A stretch of DNA of 64,000 bases from Gammaproteobacteria bacterium (GTDB lineage Bacteria; Pseudomonadota; Gammaproteobacteria; Burkholderiales; Burkholderiaceae_B): positions 62,001-126,000 of the forward strand of contig JAURJT010000014.1 in assembly GCA_030832095.1 (NCBI GenBank), given 5' to 3'. The translations under genes and the position numbers were made by a program. The notes beneath the pieces are model-generated. The model was not told the DNA's origin and made no database searches. It saw only the letters and a program-made list of their open reading frames with translations. The first letter of the stretch is position 1. Every line of letters begins with the position of its first letter. Below, one piece after another: positions 36,028 through 44,460 of the stretch.

Positions 36028-36834
36028 TCACGCGTCGGCATGCCCGCTGAATAGGCGCCTGACTCTGAGGAGGTCTTCGGGTGTGTCGACACCTGCGCCC
36101 GGATGCGAAGCAATTTTCAAGACCGAGATGCCATAGCCGTGTTCGAGTGCCCGCAATTGCTCAAGCATTTCAAGGCGTTCAAGCACCCCGGCACTTAGCG
36201 CAGGAAAACGCTTCAAAAATTCGACGCGGTAGGCATACAGACCGATATGGTGCAGTGCCGGAAAGTCGCGCGTGAGTGTGCGTTGTTCTATTTGAAAGCC
36301 GTCGCGATCCCAGGGGATTGGTGCACGAGAAAAATACAGCGCACGCTCGCGTTGGTCGCAGACAACTTTGACGATGTTAGGGTTAAACAGGCTTGTCACT
36401 TCGGTGAGCGGGCTCGCACAGGTGGCGATCGCGGCCCCGGTGTCTAGCGTTAACCGTTGAGCCACCCGATTAATCAGTTGCGGATCGATCAGTGGCTCGT
36501 CGCCCTGAACGTTGACCACAATGGTTTGGTCTGTCAGCCCAAGTTGTGCGGCAGCCTCGGCCAGACGATCAGTGCCCGAGACATGATCGACACGCGTCAT
36601 CAGTGTGTCGATACCGGCCGCGCGGGTAGCCTGCGCAATGTCGGCATGGTCTGTTGCGATTACCACACGCGCGGCCTTTGAAGCGAGTGCCTGTTCAGCC
36701 ACCCGCACCACCATGGGTTTTCCGCCGAGGTCAGCCAGCATTTTTCCGGGCAAGCGCGTCGAGGCTTGCCGCGCTGGAATCACAACAATAAACGAGTTTG
36801 GCGCGACAATGTCGGTGACAGCTCGAGGGTTCAC
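36028..36834 (-). CDS. kdsB: 3-deoxy-manno-octulosonate cytidylyltransferase
   Basis: A 268-residue enzyme that activates Kdo to CMP-Kdo for lipopolysaccharide core synthesis. It has the nucleotide-binding [42 protein letters not shown] and [16 protein letters not shown] few residues precede the usual start ([15 protein letters not shown]). It is 18 bp behind the Trm112 gene and part of the envelope operon with lpxK, which fits its role. Confidence 0.96.
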   Translation of the reverse strand: MNPRAVTDIVAPNSFIVVIPARQASTRLPGKMLADLGGKPMVVRVAEQALASKAARVVIATDHADIAQATRAAGIDTLMTRVDHVSGTDRLAEAAAQLGLTDQTIVVNVQGDEPLIDPQLINRVAQRLTLDTGAAIATCASPLTEVTSLFNPNIVKVVCDQRERALYFSRAPIPWDRDGFQIEQRTLTRDFPALHHIGLYAYRVEFLKRFPALSAGVLERLEMLEQLRALEHGYGISVLKIASHPGAGVDTPEDLLRVRRLFSGHADA

Positions 36835-36852
36835 GGCAGCGTTGCCTTGTCG

Positions 36853-37095
36853 TTAGCGAGAAAGATTACCAGAGGCGGGTGGCGGTTCGACGTCTGACTC
36901 ACTTTGAGAGATTGAGTGTGAGTCATCGTCTGCGCCTAGGCTGCGTGCTTGCGCTTCGAGCATGACCGGTACCCCATCGCGAACAGGGAAGGCTAAACGA
37001 TCACCCCGGCAAGTTAATTCTGTATGGCCGGCGTTCGGGTAAAGGCGGCCTTTACACAAAGGGCACACCAGCAGGTCTAGTAAGCGAGTTTCCAT
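36853..37095 (-). CDS. Trm112 family zinc-ribbon protein
   Basis: An 80-residue small protein of the Trm112/YcaR family (METRLLDLLVCPLCKGRL, then LTCRGDRLAFPVRDGVPVMLEAQAR). A CxxC pair is present, with a third Cys in LTCRGD. In many proteobacteria it lies between lpxK and kdsB as here, but its bacterial role is not settled. The last 25 residues are low-complexity Ser/Pro/Glu. Confidence 0.93.
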   Translation of the reverse strand: METRLLDLLVCPLCKGRLYPNAGHTELTCRGDRLAFPVRDGVPVMLEAQARSLGADDDSHSISQSESDVEPPPASGNLSR

Positions 37096-37108
37096 GTTGG
37101 TATTGTAA

Positions 37109-38272
37109 TCACTCGGGTTGCGATCTTGCGCGGTGTGTCAGTTGTTTTGTGAGTGCAGTCGCCCAAAGTGGATCAGAAAATACGGCTGTCGTCTCAATGA
37201 CCCACACCCTTGGGTCATGCAGCGCTCGACATTTGACAGCATCTTTGGTGGTGATGAGTAGCAAATCAGCCTGTTGGGCATTAAAAAACGCTAGATCAAG
37301 AGGGTGGTGATCGGGTAGCCCGATACTATCCTGATACAAAATGGCTGATTGATCTAAAGACTTAAAAAATCGATCCGGTTCACCTATTGCAGCAATGGCG
37401 CAGGATTTCTTATTTTTTTGAAATTGTATAAATTGATATACGGATAGGTTTATTTTTTTGTCTATCGAATGAACAGCTGTGATTTGCAGCCACACTGATA
37501 GTTTGGTTGGTTGTGAGGCAGCCTGCCGTATCGGGAGCCGCTCGGGGGCGCAGGCCGGCTCTTGCGGTGAGGTATTTGGCTCAGTCAGTTGCGGCTGAGT
37601 CGGCGGCTTTGGTGCTTGTTGTGCGCCGTGTTGCGGTGGGGTCGCCTGGCGCGTGATGACAAGGTCAACGGTGCTCAGCCGGCTAGGTGGCTCGCGCAAA
37701 GGCCCTGCGGGCAGCAACCAACCGTTACCGCTCAGACGTTCGTCTTGGACGAGGATCTCAAGGTCGCGGGCGAGCGCCAGGTGTTGCAAGCCATCATCTG
37801 ACACGATGATATCGACCTCTGGATAGGCTGTTAACAGGGCCTGACAGGCTAGGCGACGGTTCGGGTGCACGCTTACAGGTGCCTGGGTTTGTTCGCTGAT
37901 CAACGCCGGTTCGTCGCCCAGGCGGGTGGCATCAAGCTCGCCCCGGCCAACGCGCGGAGCAGGCCCAAGTTTGACCCCGTAGCCACGACTGATTACGCCG
38001 GGTTTCCAGCCTAAGGTCACGAGTTGTTGCACCAAGGCGATCACAACCGGTGTTTTGCCGACCCCGCCCACGTAAACATTGCCCACAACGACGACCGGTA
38101 CGGGGGCACGGTAAACCTGCTTGGTGGCTTGTTGATACCAACGACGTTTCGCAAACACGTAGACCAGCGCCAGGCAAGACACGGGCCACAGTAAGTGCGC
38201 CCACAAGCCGCGCTTTTGCCATTGCTGATGCAACCAACGAGCCGTTGCGCTTTGTAGGCTAACCGTTTTCAC
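37109..38272 (-). CDS. lpxK: Tetraacyldisaccharide 4'-kinase with inserted linker
   Basis: A 387-residue LpxK that phosphorylates the lipid A precursor at the 4' position. The N-terminal anchor (LLWPVSCLALVYVFAKRR) is membrane-inserting, the P-loop is GNVYVGGVGKTP (64-75), and the GDEPALI and SDDGLQHLALARD motifs follow. The protein is some 40-50 residues longer than usual. Residues about 209-255 are a Pro/Gln/Ala-rich linker. Residues about 268-290 (DKKINLSVYQFIQFQKNKKS) are encoded by unusually AT-rich DNA (about 37403-37471). ATG 38272 overlaps the exbD stop by 4 bp. A recent insertion or expansion is inferred. Confidence 0.92.
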   Translation of the reverse strand: MKTVSLQSATARWLHQQWQKRGLWAHLLWPVSCLALVYVFAKRRWYQQATKQVYRAPVPVVVVGNVYVGGVGKTPVVIALVQQLVTLGWKPGVISRGYGVKLGPAPRVGRGELDATRLGDEPALISEQTQAPVSVHPNRRLACQALLTAYPEVDIIVSDDGLQHLALARDLEILVQDERLSGNGWLLPAGPLREPPSRLSTVDLVITRQATPPQHGAQQAPKPPTQPQLTEPNTSPQEPACAPERLPIRQAASQPTKLSVWLQITAVHSIDKKINLSVYQFIQFQKNKKSCAIAAIGEPDRFFKSLDQSAILYQDSIGLPDHHPLDLAFFNAQQADLLLITTKDAVKCRALHDPRVWVIETTAVFSDPLWATALTKQLTHRARSQPE

Positions 38273-38676
38273 TCGCTCGCCTGCGTGGCGAAATGAACGC
38301 GCGCAATCCCCGCCTGACGCGCTGCCTGCATGCCCGTGATGACTAACTGATGGGCGGCATTGGCGGCGGCTCGGATCAAGACGGTTGGCTCTTGTTGCCC
38401 TTCGCTGGCTTTTCGTAATGCGGCGGTGAGCGAGGCGACATCAGGATTGTTGAGTAACACCGCGTTGATAGCGAAGCGTCCTGACTCGTGAATGCTGAGT
38501 TCAATCGCTTGAGTCGGTTGTGTCTGAGCGCTGCCTTGGGGGAGTGTGATGGTTAATGCCTGCTGGCGCATAAAGGTGGTCGTCGCGGCCAAAAAAATCA
38601 GCATGACCAACAGAACATCAATCAGCGGAATCAGATTGATTTCGAGCGGCTCGTGATCGGGGGTGCGAAAGCGCAT
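38269..38676 (-). CDS. exbD: ExbD/TolR family biopolymer transport protein
   Basis: A 135-residue protein with one N-terminal transmembrane helix. It has the conserved segment EINLIPLIDVLLVMLIFLAATTTF, whose Asp in PLIDV carries protons. The periplasmic part includes VLIRAAANAAHQLVITGM. It works with the ExbB-like protein to convert the proton gradient into motion for outer-membrane transport or Tol-Pal function. It starts 12 bp after the exbB-like stop and overlaps lpxK by 4 bp. In this operon context it is usually annotated exbD. Confidence 0.93.
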   Translation of the reverse strand: MRFRTPDHEPLEINLIPLIDVLLVMLIFLAATTTFMRQQALTITLPQGSAQTQPTQAIELSIHESGRFAINAVLLNNPDVASLTAALRKASEGQQEPTVLIRAAANAAHQLVITGMQAARQAGIARVHFATQASE

Positions 38677-38688
38677 CGGTCTGAGCCC

Positions 38689-39285
38689 TCAGTCGCGAAG
38701 GCTGTCACGCAAGCGACGGGCCGACTGCTCAAGGCGCAGCAAGAGAGCGTCGACGTGTGATTTCAAATAGCGGTGCGCAATCAGGCAAGGCACAGCAATT
38801 AAAATGCCTAAGCCCGTGTTGTAAAGCGCAATTGAGATGCCTCGCGCGAGTTCTGTCGGATCAGAGCCATCGGGGCGATAGGCAGCAAAAATTTCGATCA
38901 TGCCAACGACGGTACCAAACAGCCCCATCAGCGGCGCGACTGTGGCAATCATGGCCAAACTCGGAAGGTAACGGTTCAGTGAATAAGCGACGTCTTGGGC
39001 GACGTCTTCGACGCTGCGCCTGAGTTCGGCATCGGGAAGATCTCTGTGCACCAGAAGTTGCGCCAGTATTCGCCCGAGCGCCGACGAGGCTTTGAGCTTA
39101 GCGATGGCCTGAGCCTCATCGGCTTGGGCGCGAACCAACTGTATCACCTGTGTTGTGAGTTCTGGAGGGACGATTCTGCGTGTTTGCAGGCTGAGCAGGC
39201 GTTCGATGATGATGGCAAGCGCTGCCACAGAAAGAGCTAAAAGAGGCCAAATTGGCCAACCGGCCTGAGTAACGATCGATAACAA
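38689..39285 (-). CDS. exbB: MotA/TolQ/ExbB proton-channel family protein
   Basis: A 198-residue inner-membrane protein with three hydrophobic segments, the conserved APLMGLFGTVVGMIEIF and GISIALYNTGLGILIAVPCLIAHRYLKSHVD regions of the TolQ/ExbB channel. The frame is open from 39369, but TTG 39285 has GCGAGG 6 nt upstream and starts MLSIVTQAGWPIWPLL, which matches the family start, so I choose it. It is first in the operon exbB-exbD-lpxK-Trm112-kdsB. Confidence 0.9.
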   Translation of the reverse strand: MLSIVTQAGWPIWPLLALSVAALAIIIERLLSLQTRRIVPPELTTQVIQLVRAQADEAQAIAKLKASSALGRILAQLLVHRDLPDAELRRSVEDVAQDVAYSLNRYLPSLAMIATVAPLMGLFGTVVGMIEIFAAYRPDGSDPTELARGISIALYNTGLGILIAVPCLIAHRYLKSHVDALLLRLEQSARRLRDSLRD

Positions 39286-39647
39286 AACAAACCTCGCGAG
39301 TGGAGGGGGCAGAATACACGATGACTGGGCAGTCATTGTCGTTTCCCGAGGTATCATCGTACGAGCCATTTATGGAGCTTGGCAAGTCGATTTAGGCCGG
39401 ATAAAACTATCCACAGGAGTTGTGGATAATTCTGTGTGCATCTTCCAAGAACGTGGAAAATACTAGCGTTAAGCGATTTGCTCAAAAAACGATCATCATT
39501 TTGTCATATTTGAAAACTTACATTAAAAACAATGGGTTGAAAAAAAAATATTGACCTAAATCCGTACCTGTTTAAATAAATTGTTATTTCACAATGACTT
39601 AAAACGAACTTACTTGCTCTTTGGATAGAAACCAAGCCGGAAGCCTT
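39286..39647. promoter_or_regulatory. AT-rich divergent control region of exbB and xseA
   Basis: These 362 bp are without a gene. At 39408-39428 TATCCACA and TGTGGATA form an inverted repeat around GGAGT. The right arm, extended by one base, is an exact DnaA-box (TTATCCACA on the minus strand), and the left arm is one mismatch off. From about 39480 to 39600 the DNA is strikingly AT-rich with A-tracts. A possible xseA promoter is TTGACC at 39551-39556 with an A/T-rich -10 near 39573. Confidence 0.6.
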
Positions 39648-41000
39648 ATGACAATTAGAAGTCAAGACACAAATGCCGCAGTGACGAGAGATATCCTGAC
39701 AGTGGCGCAGTTAAACCAAGCGGTAAGCCATTTGCTTGAAGACAGCTTCGATGCCTGTTGGGTTCGCGGCGAAATCTCTAATTTCACCAACGCCTCGTCT
39801 GGACATTGGTACTTCACACTTAAGGATGACGCAGCTTCGGTGCGGGCCGTGATGTTTCGCAGTCGGGCTGCGACGACTGGGTTTACCCCCAAGGCAGGCG
39901 ATTTGGTCGAACTCAAGGCCCGCGTGACCCTCTACGAAGCTCGGGGTGAATATCAACTGCAAGTTGAGCAATTGCGCCGGGCAGGCTTAGGTACGTTGTT
40001 TGAAGCGTTTGTGGCGTTGAAAAACAAGCTATCCGCTGAGGGGTTGTTTGACGCTGAAAACAAACGCGCGCTCGTACCCTTTCCGCGGGCCATTGGTGTG
40101 ATTACCTCGCTGGGGGCGGCTGCTTTACACGACGTCTTAACGGCCTTGGTGCGCCGTGCGCCACACGTGCCTGTGGTGATTTATCCGTCGCTGGTGCAGG
40201 GAGCTGGAGCAGCATTGCAGCTGCGCCAGGCGCTCGCGCTAGCCAACGAGCGCCAAGAGGTTGACACTTTGTTACTGGTGCGAGGCGGCGGCAGTCTTGA
40301 AGATCTGTTCAGTTTCAATGACGAAGCCTTAGCGCGCGATATCGCGGCCAGTGTGATCCCGGTGGTGTCGGGCGTCGGGCATGAAACCGACTTCACCATT
40401 GCTGATTTTGTAGCCGACGTGCGGGCGCCCACGCCAACCGCCGCCGCTGAACTGGTGTGTGCGACGCGTCAGTCGCAGCTCGAACGTGTGTTGTCGGCGG
40501 CGCAGTGGGCAGAGCAGTTGCTGCTGCGTCAACTCGAACGCTTGGCACAACGGGTAGACCGAGCCACTCTTGGTCTTGTCCCGCCAAGCCAGCGCGTCGC
40601 GCATCAGCTTGAAAAGGTCGCTGGTTTGGGGCACCGCGTGGCGGCGGCATTCGATAAACAGTTTCAACGCAGCCGTGCAAGGCACGCTCAGACGCATGTG
40701 CGCTGCAAGAGCTTACTGCCAGATTTGACCGCCCTGCGCGCACGGCTGGTGCATGCAGATGCTGAGTTACTGGCGGGTCAACGCCGTATGTTGGTGCGCC
40801 AGCAAGCACGACTTGAGAGCGTGGGCGCACAGCTAAGAGCCTTGAGCCCCGAGCACACACTCGCGCGCGGCTATGCCATCGTGCGTACCGAAGATAAAAA
40901 AATCTTAAGAAAATCTGTTGACGCGCAGGTTGGGCAAACACTTGAGGTGACGTTGGCCGAGGGCGTGCTCAACGCAACAGTGACCCAAAGAGGCCTTTAA
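39648..41000 (+). CDS. xseA: Exodeoxyribonuclease VII large subunit
   Basis: A 450-residue catalytic subunit of exonuclease VII, which degrades single-stranded DNA from both ends. It has the N-terminal OB domain (CWVRGEISNFTNASSGHWYFTLKD), then IGVITSLGAAALHDVLTAL and VDTLLLVRGGGSLEDLFSFNDE, with SGVGHETDFTIADFVADVRAPTPTAAAE in the catalytic core. A long coiled-coil region and LARGYAIVR at the end complete it. ATG 39648 (CCGGAAG upstream) is preferred to the TTG at 39621. The small subunit xseB is not nearby. Confidence 0.96.
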   Translation: MTIRSQDTNAAVTRDILTVAQLNQAVSHLLEDSFDACWVRGEISNFTNASSGHWYFTLKDDAASVRAVMFRSRAATTGFTPKAGDLVELKARVTLYEARGEYQLQVEQLRRAGLGTLFEAFVALKNKLSAEGLFDAENKRALVPFPRAIGVITSLGAAALHDVLTALVRRAPHVPVVIYPSLVQGAGAALQLRQALALANERQEVDTLLLVRGGGSLEDLFSFNDEALARDIAASVIPVVSGVGHETDFTIADFVADVRAPTPTAAAELVCATRQSQLERVLSAAQWAEQLLLRQLERLAQRVDRATLGLVPPSQRVAHQLEKVAGLGHRVAAAFDKQFQRSRARHAQTHVRCKSLLPDLTALRARLVHADAELLAGQRRMLVRQQARLESVGAQLRALSPEHTLARGYAIVRTEDKKILRKSVDAQVGQTLEVTLAEGVLNATVTQRGL

Positions 41001-41023
41001 CCCTGCTCCTGACAAGGCTTGAC

Positions 41024-41051
41024 TTGCCCCTCGCTGAGCGTTCGATACAAT
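41024..41051 (+). promoter_or_regulatory. Putative sodB promoter
   Basis: TTGCCC (41024-41029) and TACAAT (41046-41051) with a 16-bp spacer lie 47 bp before the sodB ATG. An alternative -35, TTGACT at 41019, would need a 21-bp spacer. Confidence 0.45.
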
Positions 41052-41097
41052 AACGGTTGTTAGTTGTCTGACCCACATACAAAAGGATTTTGCAGCA

Positions 41098-41676
41098 ATG
41101 GCCCATACGCTCCCAGCTTTGCCCTATGCCCTCGACGCTTTGGCACCCACCATTTCGAAAGAAACGCTTGAGTTTCACTATGGTAAGCATCATCAAACCT
41201 ATGTGACGAACCTGAATAATCTGATCCCAGGCACAGAGTTTGAAACCGCTTCGCTCGAAGAGATCGTCAAAAAATCTTCAGGTGGCGTGTTTAACAACGC
41301 TGCTCAAATCTGGAACCACACCTTTTACTGGAACTCGCTGACACCAGCCTCAGGTGCTGAGCCAACCGGTAAGCTTGCTGACGCGATCAATGCAAAGTGG
41401 GGCAGTGTTGCCGCTTTCAAAGAGGCCTTTAACAAGTCAGCCGCCGGCAACTTTGGTTCAGGTTGGACATGGCTGGTTAAAAAGCCTGACGGTTCGCTCG
41501 ACATCGTCAACACCAGCAACGCTGCAACGCCTCTCACAACGACTGACGTGCCTTTGTTGACCTGTGACGTATGGGAGCACGCCTATTACATCGATTACCG
41601 CAACGCGCGTCCTAAGTACCTCGAAAGTTTTTGGACACTGGCCAACTGGGCCTTTGCTGCTAAAAACTTCGGTTAA
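41098..41676 (+). CDS. sodB: Superoxide dismutase, iron type
   Basis: A 192-residue Fe/Mn superoxide dismutase in the cytoplasm. Metal ligands are visible in [12 protein letters not shown] (His27), IWNHTFYW (His74) and [13 protein letters not shown] (Asp and His). [13 protein letters not shown], with a glutamine in the position typical for Fe-SOD, and [10 protein letters not shown] point to iron as the metal. A strong terminator follows the gene, so it is monocistronic. AAGGAT lies upstream of the ATG at 41098. Confidence 0.96.
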   Translation: MAHTLPALPYALDALAPTISKETLEFHYGKHHQTYVTNLNNLIPGTEFETASLEEIVKKSSGGVFNNAAQIWNHTFYWNSLTPASGAEPTGKLADAINAKWGSVAAFKEAFNKSAAGNFGSGWTWLVKKPDGSLDIVNTSNAATPLTTTDVPLLTCDVWEHAYYIDYRNARPKYLESFWTLANWAFAAKNFG

Positions 41677-41697
41677 GCCGAACCATGCGTAAGAAAA

Positions 41698-41722
41698 GCC
41701 GACCTGAGGGTCGGTTTTTTTT
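41698..41722 (+). terminator. Rho-independent terminator of sodB
   Basis: CCGACC (41699-41704) and GGTCGG (41709-41714) form a stem with a 4-nt loop, followed by eight T residues. It ends 46 bp after the sodB stop. Confidence 0.9.
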
Positions 41723-41779
41723 GGGCTAAAGTAGCGGTTACGACAATCAACCGAACACACTCATACAAGGATTTTCGCC

Positions 41780-42985
41780 ATGGCTAACCAAGCCTTTATT
41801 TGTGACGCGTTACGCACGCCTTTTGGTCGTTATGCCGGCTCGCTCGCTCCGGTGCGCCCCGATGATTTGTTGGCGGTGCCTATTCGCGCGTTGGCTGAGC
41901 GCAATGCCAATATCAACTGGGCTGAGCTCGACGATGCGCTAATGGGCTGCGCTAATCAGGCGGGTGAAGATAACCGTAACGTGGCGCGCATGGCTACCTT
42001 GTTGGCGGGGCTGCCGGTCGCGGTGCCGGGTGGCACGATCAATCGCCTGTGCGGGTCGGGCATGGATGCCGTGGGTACTGCTGCGCGCGCGATCCGCTCA
42101 GGTGACGCGTCGTTGATGCTGGCGGGCGGCGTCGAAAGCATGTCGCGTGCTCCGTTTGTGATGGGTAAAGCCGATACGGCTTTTTCCCGTAATGCTGCGA
42201 TCTATGACACCACCATTGGCTGGCGCTTTGTGAATCGTTTGATGAAAGCCAAGTATGGCGTTGACTCAATGCCAGAAACCGCCGAGAACGTCGCCGATCA
42301 GTTCAAGGTATCACGCGAAGATCAAGATCTCTTTGCGATGGCGAGTCAAGAAAAAACGGCCGCCGCGCAAAAAGCAGGCTTTTTTGACAAAGAAATCGCG
42401 GTGGTCTCAATCGCACAAAAAAAAGGTGATCCGCTTTTAGTCAATCGCGATGAGCATCCTCGCCAAACGAGTCTTGAGGCCTTAGCAAAATTGAAAGGCG
42501 TTGTGCGTGAAGGCGGTTCGGTGACTGCGGGCAATGCTTCGGGTGTGAATGACGGCGCTGTGGCCATGTTGTTGGCCAACGAAGCCGCAGCCAAGCGTCA
42601 TGGCTTAACCCCACGTGCCCGTGTCGTTGCAATGGCCACTGCAGGCGTTGAGCCGCGCATTATGGGTATCGGGCCAGCTCCGGCTACGCAAAAAGTGTTG
42701 GCTTTGGCTGGGCTGACCATTGACCAGATGGATGTCATCGAATTGAACGAGGCCTTCGCGGCTCAAGGCCTGGCTGTCACGCGCATGCTTGGTCTCGCTG
42801 ATAACGACCCACGTGTCAATCCAAATGGTGGTGCAATTGCCCTGGGGCATCCACTGGGTGCGAGTGGCGCTCGTCTGGTGATGACAGCAGTGCATCAGCT
42901 GGAGGCCATTGGCGGGCGCTACGCCTTATGCACGATGTGTATCGGTGTGGGGCAGGGGATTGCAATGATCGTTGAGCGTGTCTAA
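41780..42985 (+). CDS. pcaF: Thiolase, 3-oxoadipyl-CoA thiolase-like
   Basis: A 401-residue thiolase. The nucleophilic cysteine is in [10 protein letters not shown], the histidine in [16 protein letters not shown] and the second cysteine in [10 protein letters not shown]. The N-terminus ([26 protein letters not shown]) and the stretch [16 protein letters not shown] resemble PcaF, which splits 3-oxoadipyl-CoA to acetyl-CoA and succinyl-CoA in aromatic degradation. A general acetyl-CoA acetyltransferase role cannot be ruled out. No other pca genes are adjacent. ATG 41780 follows AAGGATTTTCGCC. A hairpin with 12 paired positions (43000-43026) separates it from the next gene. Confidence 0.88.
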   Translation: MANQAFICDALRTPFGRYAGSLAPVRPDDLLAVPIRALAERNANINWAELDDALMGCANQAGEDNRNVARMATLLAGLPVAVPGGTINRLCGSGMDAVGTAARAIRSGDASLMLAGGVESMSRAPFVMGKADTAFSRNAAIYDTTIGWRFVNRLMKAKYGVDSMPETAENVADQFKVSREDQDLFAMASQEKTAAAQKAGFFDKEIAVVSIAQKKGDPLLVNRDEHPRQTSLEALAKLKGVVREGGSVTAGNASGVNDGAVAMLLANEAAAKRHGLTPRARVVAMATAGVEPRIMGIGPAPATQKVLALAGLTIDQMDVIELNEAFAAQGLAVTRMLGLADNDPRVNPNGGAIALGHPLGASGARLVMTAVHQLEAIGGRYALCTMCIGVGQGIAMIVERV

Positions 42986-42999
42986 GCCTTGCTCACACA

Positions 43000-43026
43000 C
43001 GTGATGGGCAAGAATTGCCCGTCACG
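43000..43026. terminator. Bidirectional hairpin between pcaF-like and DUF192 genes
   Basis: CGTGATGGGCAA (43000-43011) pairs with TTGCCCGTCACG (43015-43026) around GAA, with one T-G wobble. It fills the gap of the two convergent genes. The T-run on the plus side (TTTTTTT at about 43043) is too far for a textbook terminator. Confidence 0.5.
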
Positions 43027-43506
43027 CTACTGAATACCCGTGATTTTTTTGCCGGCAGTGATGCCACGCTTCGCAAACCAGCCTTGTTCCATCTCGAGGG
43101 TGTAGCGCACAGGTGCAGTCGAGCAATGAGAGTTTTCGGTCATGGGCGCCATGTCGGCGATGTTCGTGATGGTGCCGTCATCCAGAATAAAAGCGATCGA
43201 TAACGGCAAGGGTGTGTTGCGCATCCAAAAGCATTGCACGTTGGCTTGCTCAAAGACAAAGAGCATGCCGTGGTTAGGTGCAAGCTCTTTGCGAAACATC
43301 AGCCCACGAGAGCGACTCGAGTCTGTGGCGGCAACTTCGGCTTGAATTCTGTGCATGCCTGCACCAAGTGTTTTAACTGGCAAGCTTGGGCCGATAGGTG
43401 CCGTCTGACAAGCAGACTCGGGCGAGTAGGCTAGCATGCTGAAGAGAAAAACAAACAGCGCAGCCATAAGACTGCGCTGCTTAAAAAGCATGAGCATCTT
43501 TCGCAT
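43027..43506 (-). CDS. DUF192 family secreted protein
   Basis: A 159-residue protein with an N-terminal signal or anchor (RSLMAALFVFLFSMLAYS) and the DUF192 core: HRIQAEVAATDSSRSRGLMFRKELAPNHGMLFVF, VQCFWMRNTPLPLSIAFILDDGTI and YTLEMEQGWFAKRGITAGKKI. The family function is unknown. Members are usually periplasmic. It lies 34 bp downstream of the cold-shock gene and may be co-transcribed with it, across a hairpin. Confidence 0.9.
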   Translation of the reverse strand: MRKMLMLFKQRSLMAALFVFLFSMLAYSPESACQTAPIGPSLPVKTLGAGMHRIQAEVAATDSSRSRGLMFRKELAPNHGMLFVFEQANVQCFWMRNTPLPLSIAFILDDGTITNIADMAPMTENSHCSTAPVRYTLEMEQGWFAKRGITAGKKITGIQ

Positions 43507-43511
43507 CTCTA

Positions 43512-43539
43512 CTATCCAAGGGGTTATTCACCCCGATAG
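43512..43539 (-). other. Hairpin between the cold-shock gene and DUF192
   Basis: CTATC/GATAG outer arms (43512-43516 and 43535-43539) and GGGGT/ACCCC inner arms (43520-43524 and 43530-43534) form a bulged stem right after the cold-shock stop codon. There is no T-run. It may stabilise the upstream message or reduce read-through. Confidence 0.45.
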
Positions 43540-43540
43540 T

Positions 43541-43774
43541 TTAAGCCGCGGTTATATTTGTCGCTTGTTTGCCCTTTGGGCCCTGTGTGACTTGAAACGC
43601 CACTTTTTGGCCTTCTTTCAGGGTTTTAAAGCCGTTCATCTCAATGGCTGAAAAATGAGCAAAAAGATCTTCGCCGCCGTCGTCTGGTGTGACAAAGCCG
43701 AAGCCTTTTGCATCGTTAAACCATTTAACTGTACCAGTGACCTTAGGGCCGTTGTTTGTAGCTGAATCCGACAT
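43541..43774 (-). CDS. Cold-shock domain protein (CspA family)
   Basis: A 77-residue single cold-shock-domain protein that binds single-stranded RNA and DNA. RNP1 is KGFGFV (in [17 protein letters not shown]) and RNP2 is [11 protein letters not shown] 43774 ([19 protein letters not shown]) has AGGCGGA directly upstream. An ATG at 43795 in frame would add 7 residues. The upstream 235 bp to the divergent clpS is A/T-rich and may hold a long 5' leader as in other cold-shock genes, but I cannot define it. Confidence 0.94.
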   Translation of the reverse strand: MSDSATNNGPKVTGTVKWFNDAKGFGFVTPDDGGEDLFAHFSAIEMNGFKTLKEGQKVAFQVTQGPKGKQATNITAA

Positions 43775-44009
43775 TCCGCCTGCCTCTTTATGCAATGTAT
43801 AAACTGAACCGAAGAACTATGATTTTTTGACTTATTATCATGTTTCTTTCGGCGTTTCTATACCCAAAGATTCTTGAGTATGGCGAGATATTGAGCAGAT
43901 TTGCGCAAGTCGTCAAGCCTTCAAGCACAAACCAAGGGTAATACAGGATACGAAAGTGTCTGAGATGTCACAAAAATGAATGTTTTAGCCAGGATGTTGC
44001 TTTCTGATT

Positions 44010-44333
44010 ATGCCGACTCGTACTTCGCTACCCCCAGATCTCGTCGTTGAGAAACTCACTGCAAAGACGGCACCGCCGCCTATGTTCAAGGTTATTTTGC
44101 TCAATGATGATTACACCCCCATGGAATTCGTGGTGCATATTCTCGAAAAGTTCTTTGGTAAGTCTTCCGAAGATGCCTTCAGAGTGATGTTGCAAGTTCA
44201 CCACGAAGGCAAAGGAGTGTGCGGCGTTTACCCTCACGACATTGCCTCGAGTCGTGTGGCTCAGGTTGCCCAGTATGCAAGGGCGCGCCAGCACCCACTG
44301 CAGTGCGTACTTGAACCGGCGGACGACGCTTGA
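44010..44333 (+). CDS. clpS: ATP-dependent Clp protease adaptor ClpS
   Basis: A 107-residue adaptor that hands N-degron proteins to ClpAP. The conserved core is [27 protein letters not shown] (substrate pocket residues Asn-Asp in LNDDYTPM) followed by [24 protein letters not shown]. It lies 127 bp ahead of clpA on the same strand, the usual arrangement. It is divergent from the cold-shock gene. Confidence 0.97.
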   Translation: MPTRTSLPPDLVVEKLTAKTAPPPMFKVILLNDDYTPMEFVVHILEKFFGKSSEDAFRVMLQVHHEGKGVCGVYPHDIASSRVAQVAQYARARQHPLQCVLEPADDA

Positions 44334-44460
44334 AAGGTGCGAACACATGAGCAAAAAAAATACAGTTTGAAAAGGTTTTTTACTAGTTGTAACGCTTAGG
44401 CCGTGGAAAGCATAGAATATGAATCAACGGTGTCACTGACGAAAGAAGGACGGAGGAATT

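Noticed and set aside
39370-39647. A chromosomal replication origin.
   Set aside because: Only two DnaA-like boxes are seen, and dnaA, dnaN, rpmH and parAB are absent.
40393-40941. A 182-codon frame on the minus strand inside xseA.
   Set aside because: xseA is clearly the real gene. The antisense product has the odd composition of a shadow frame.
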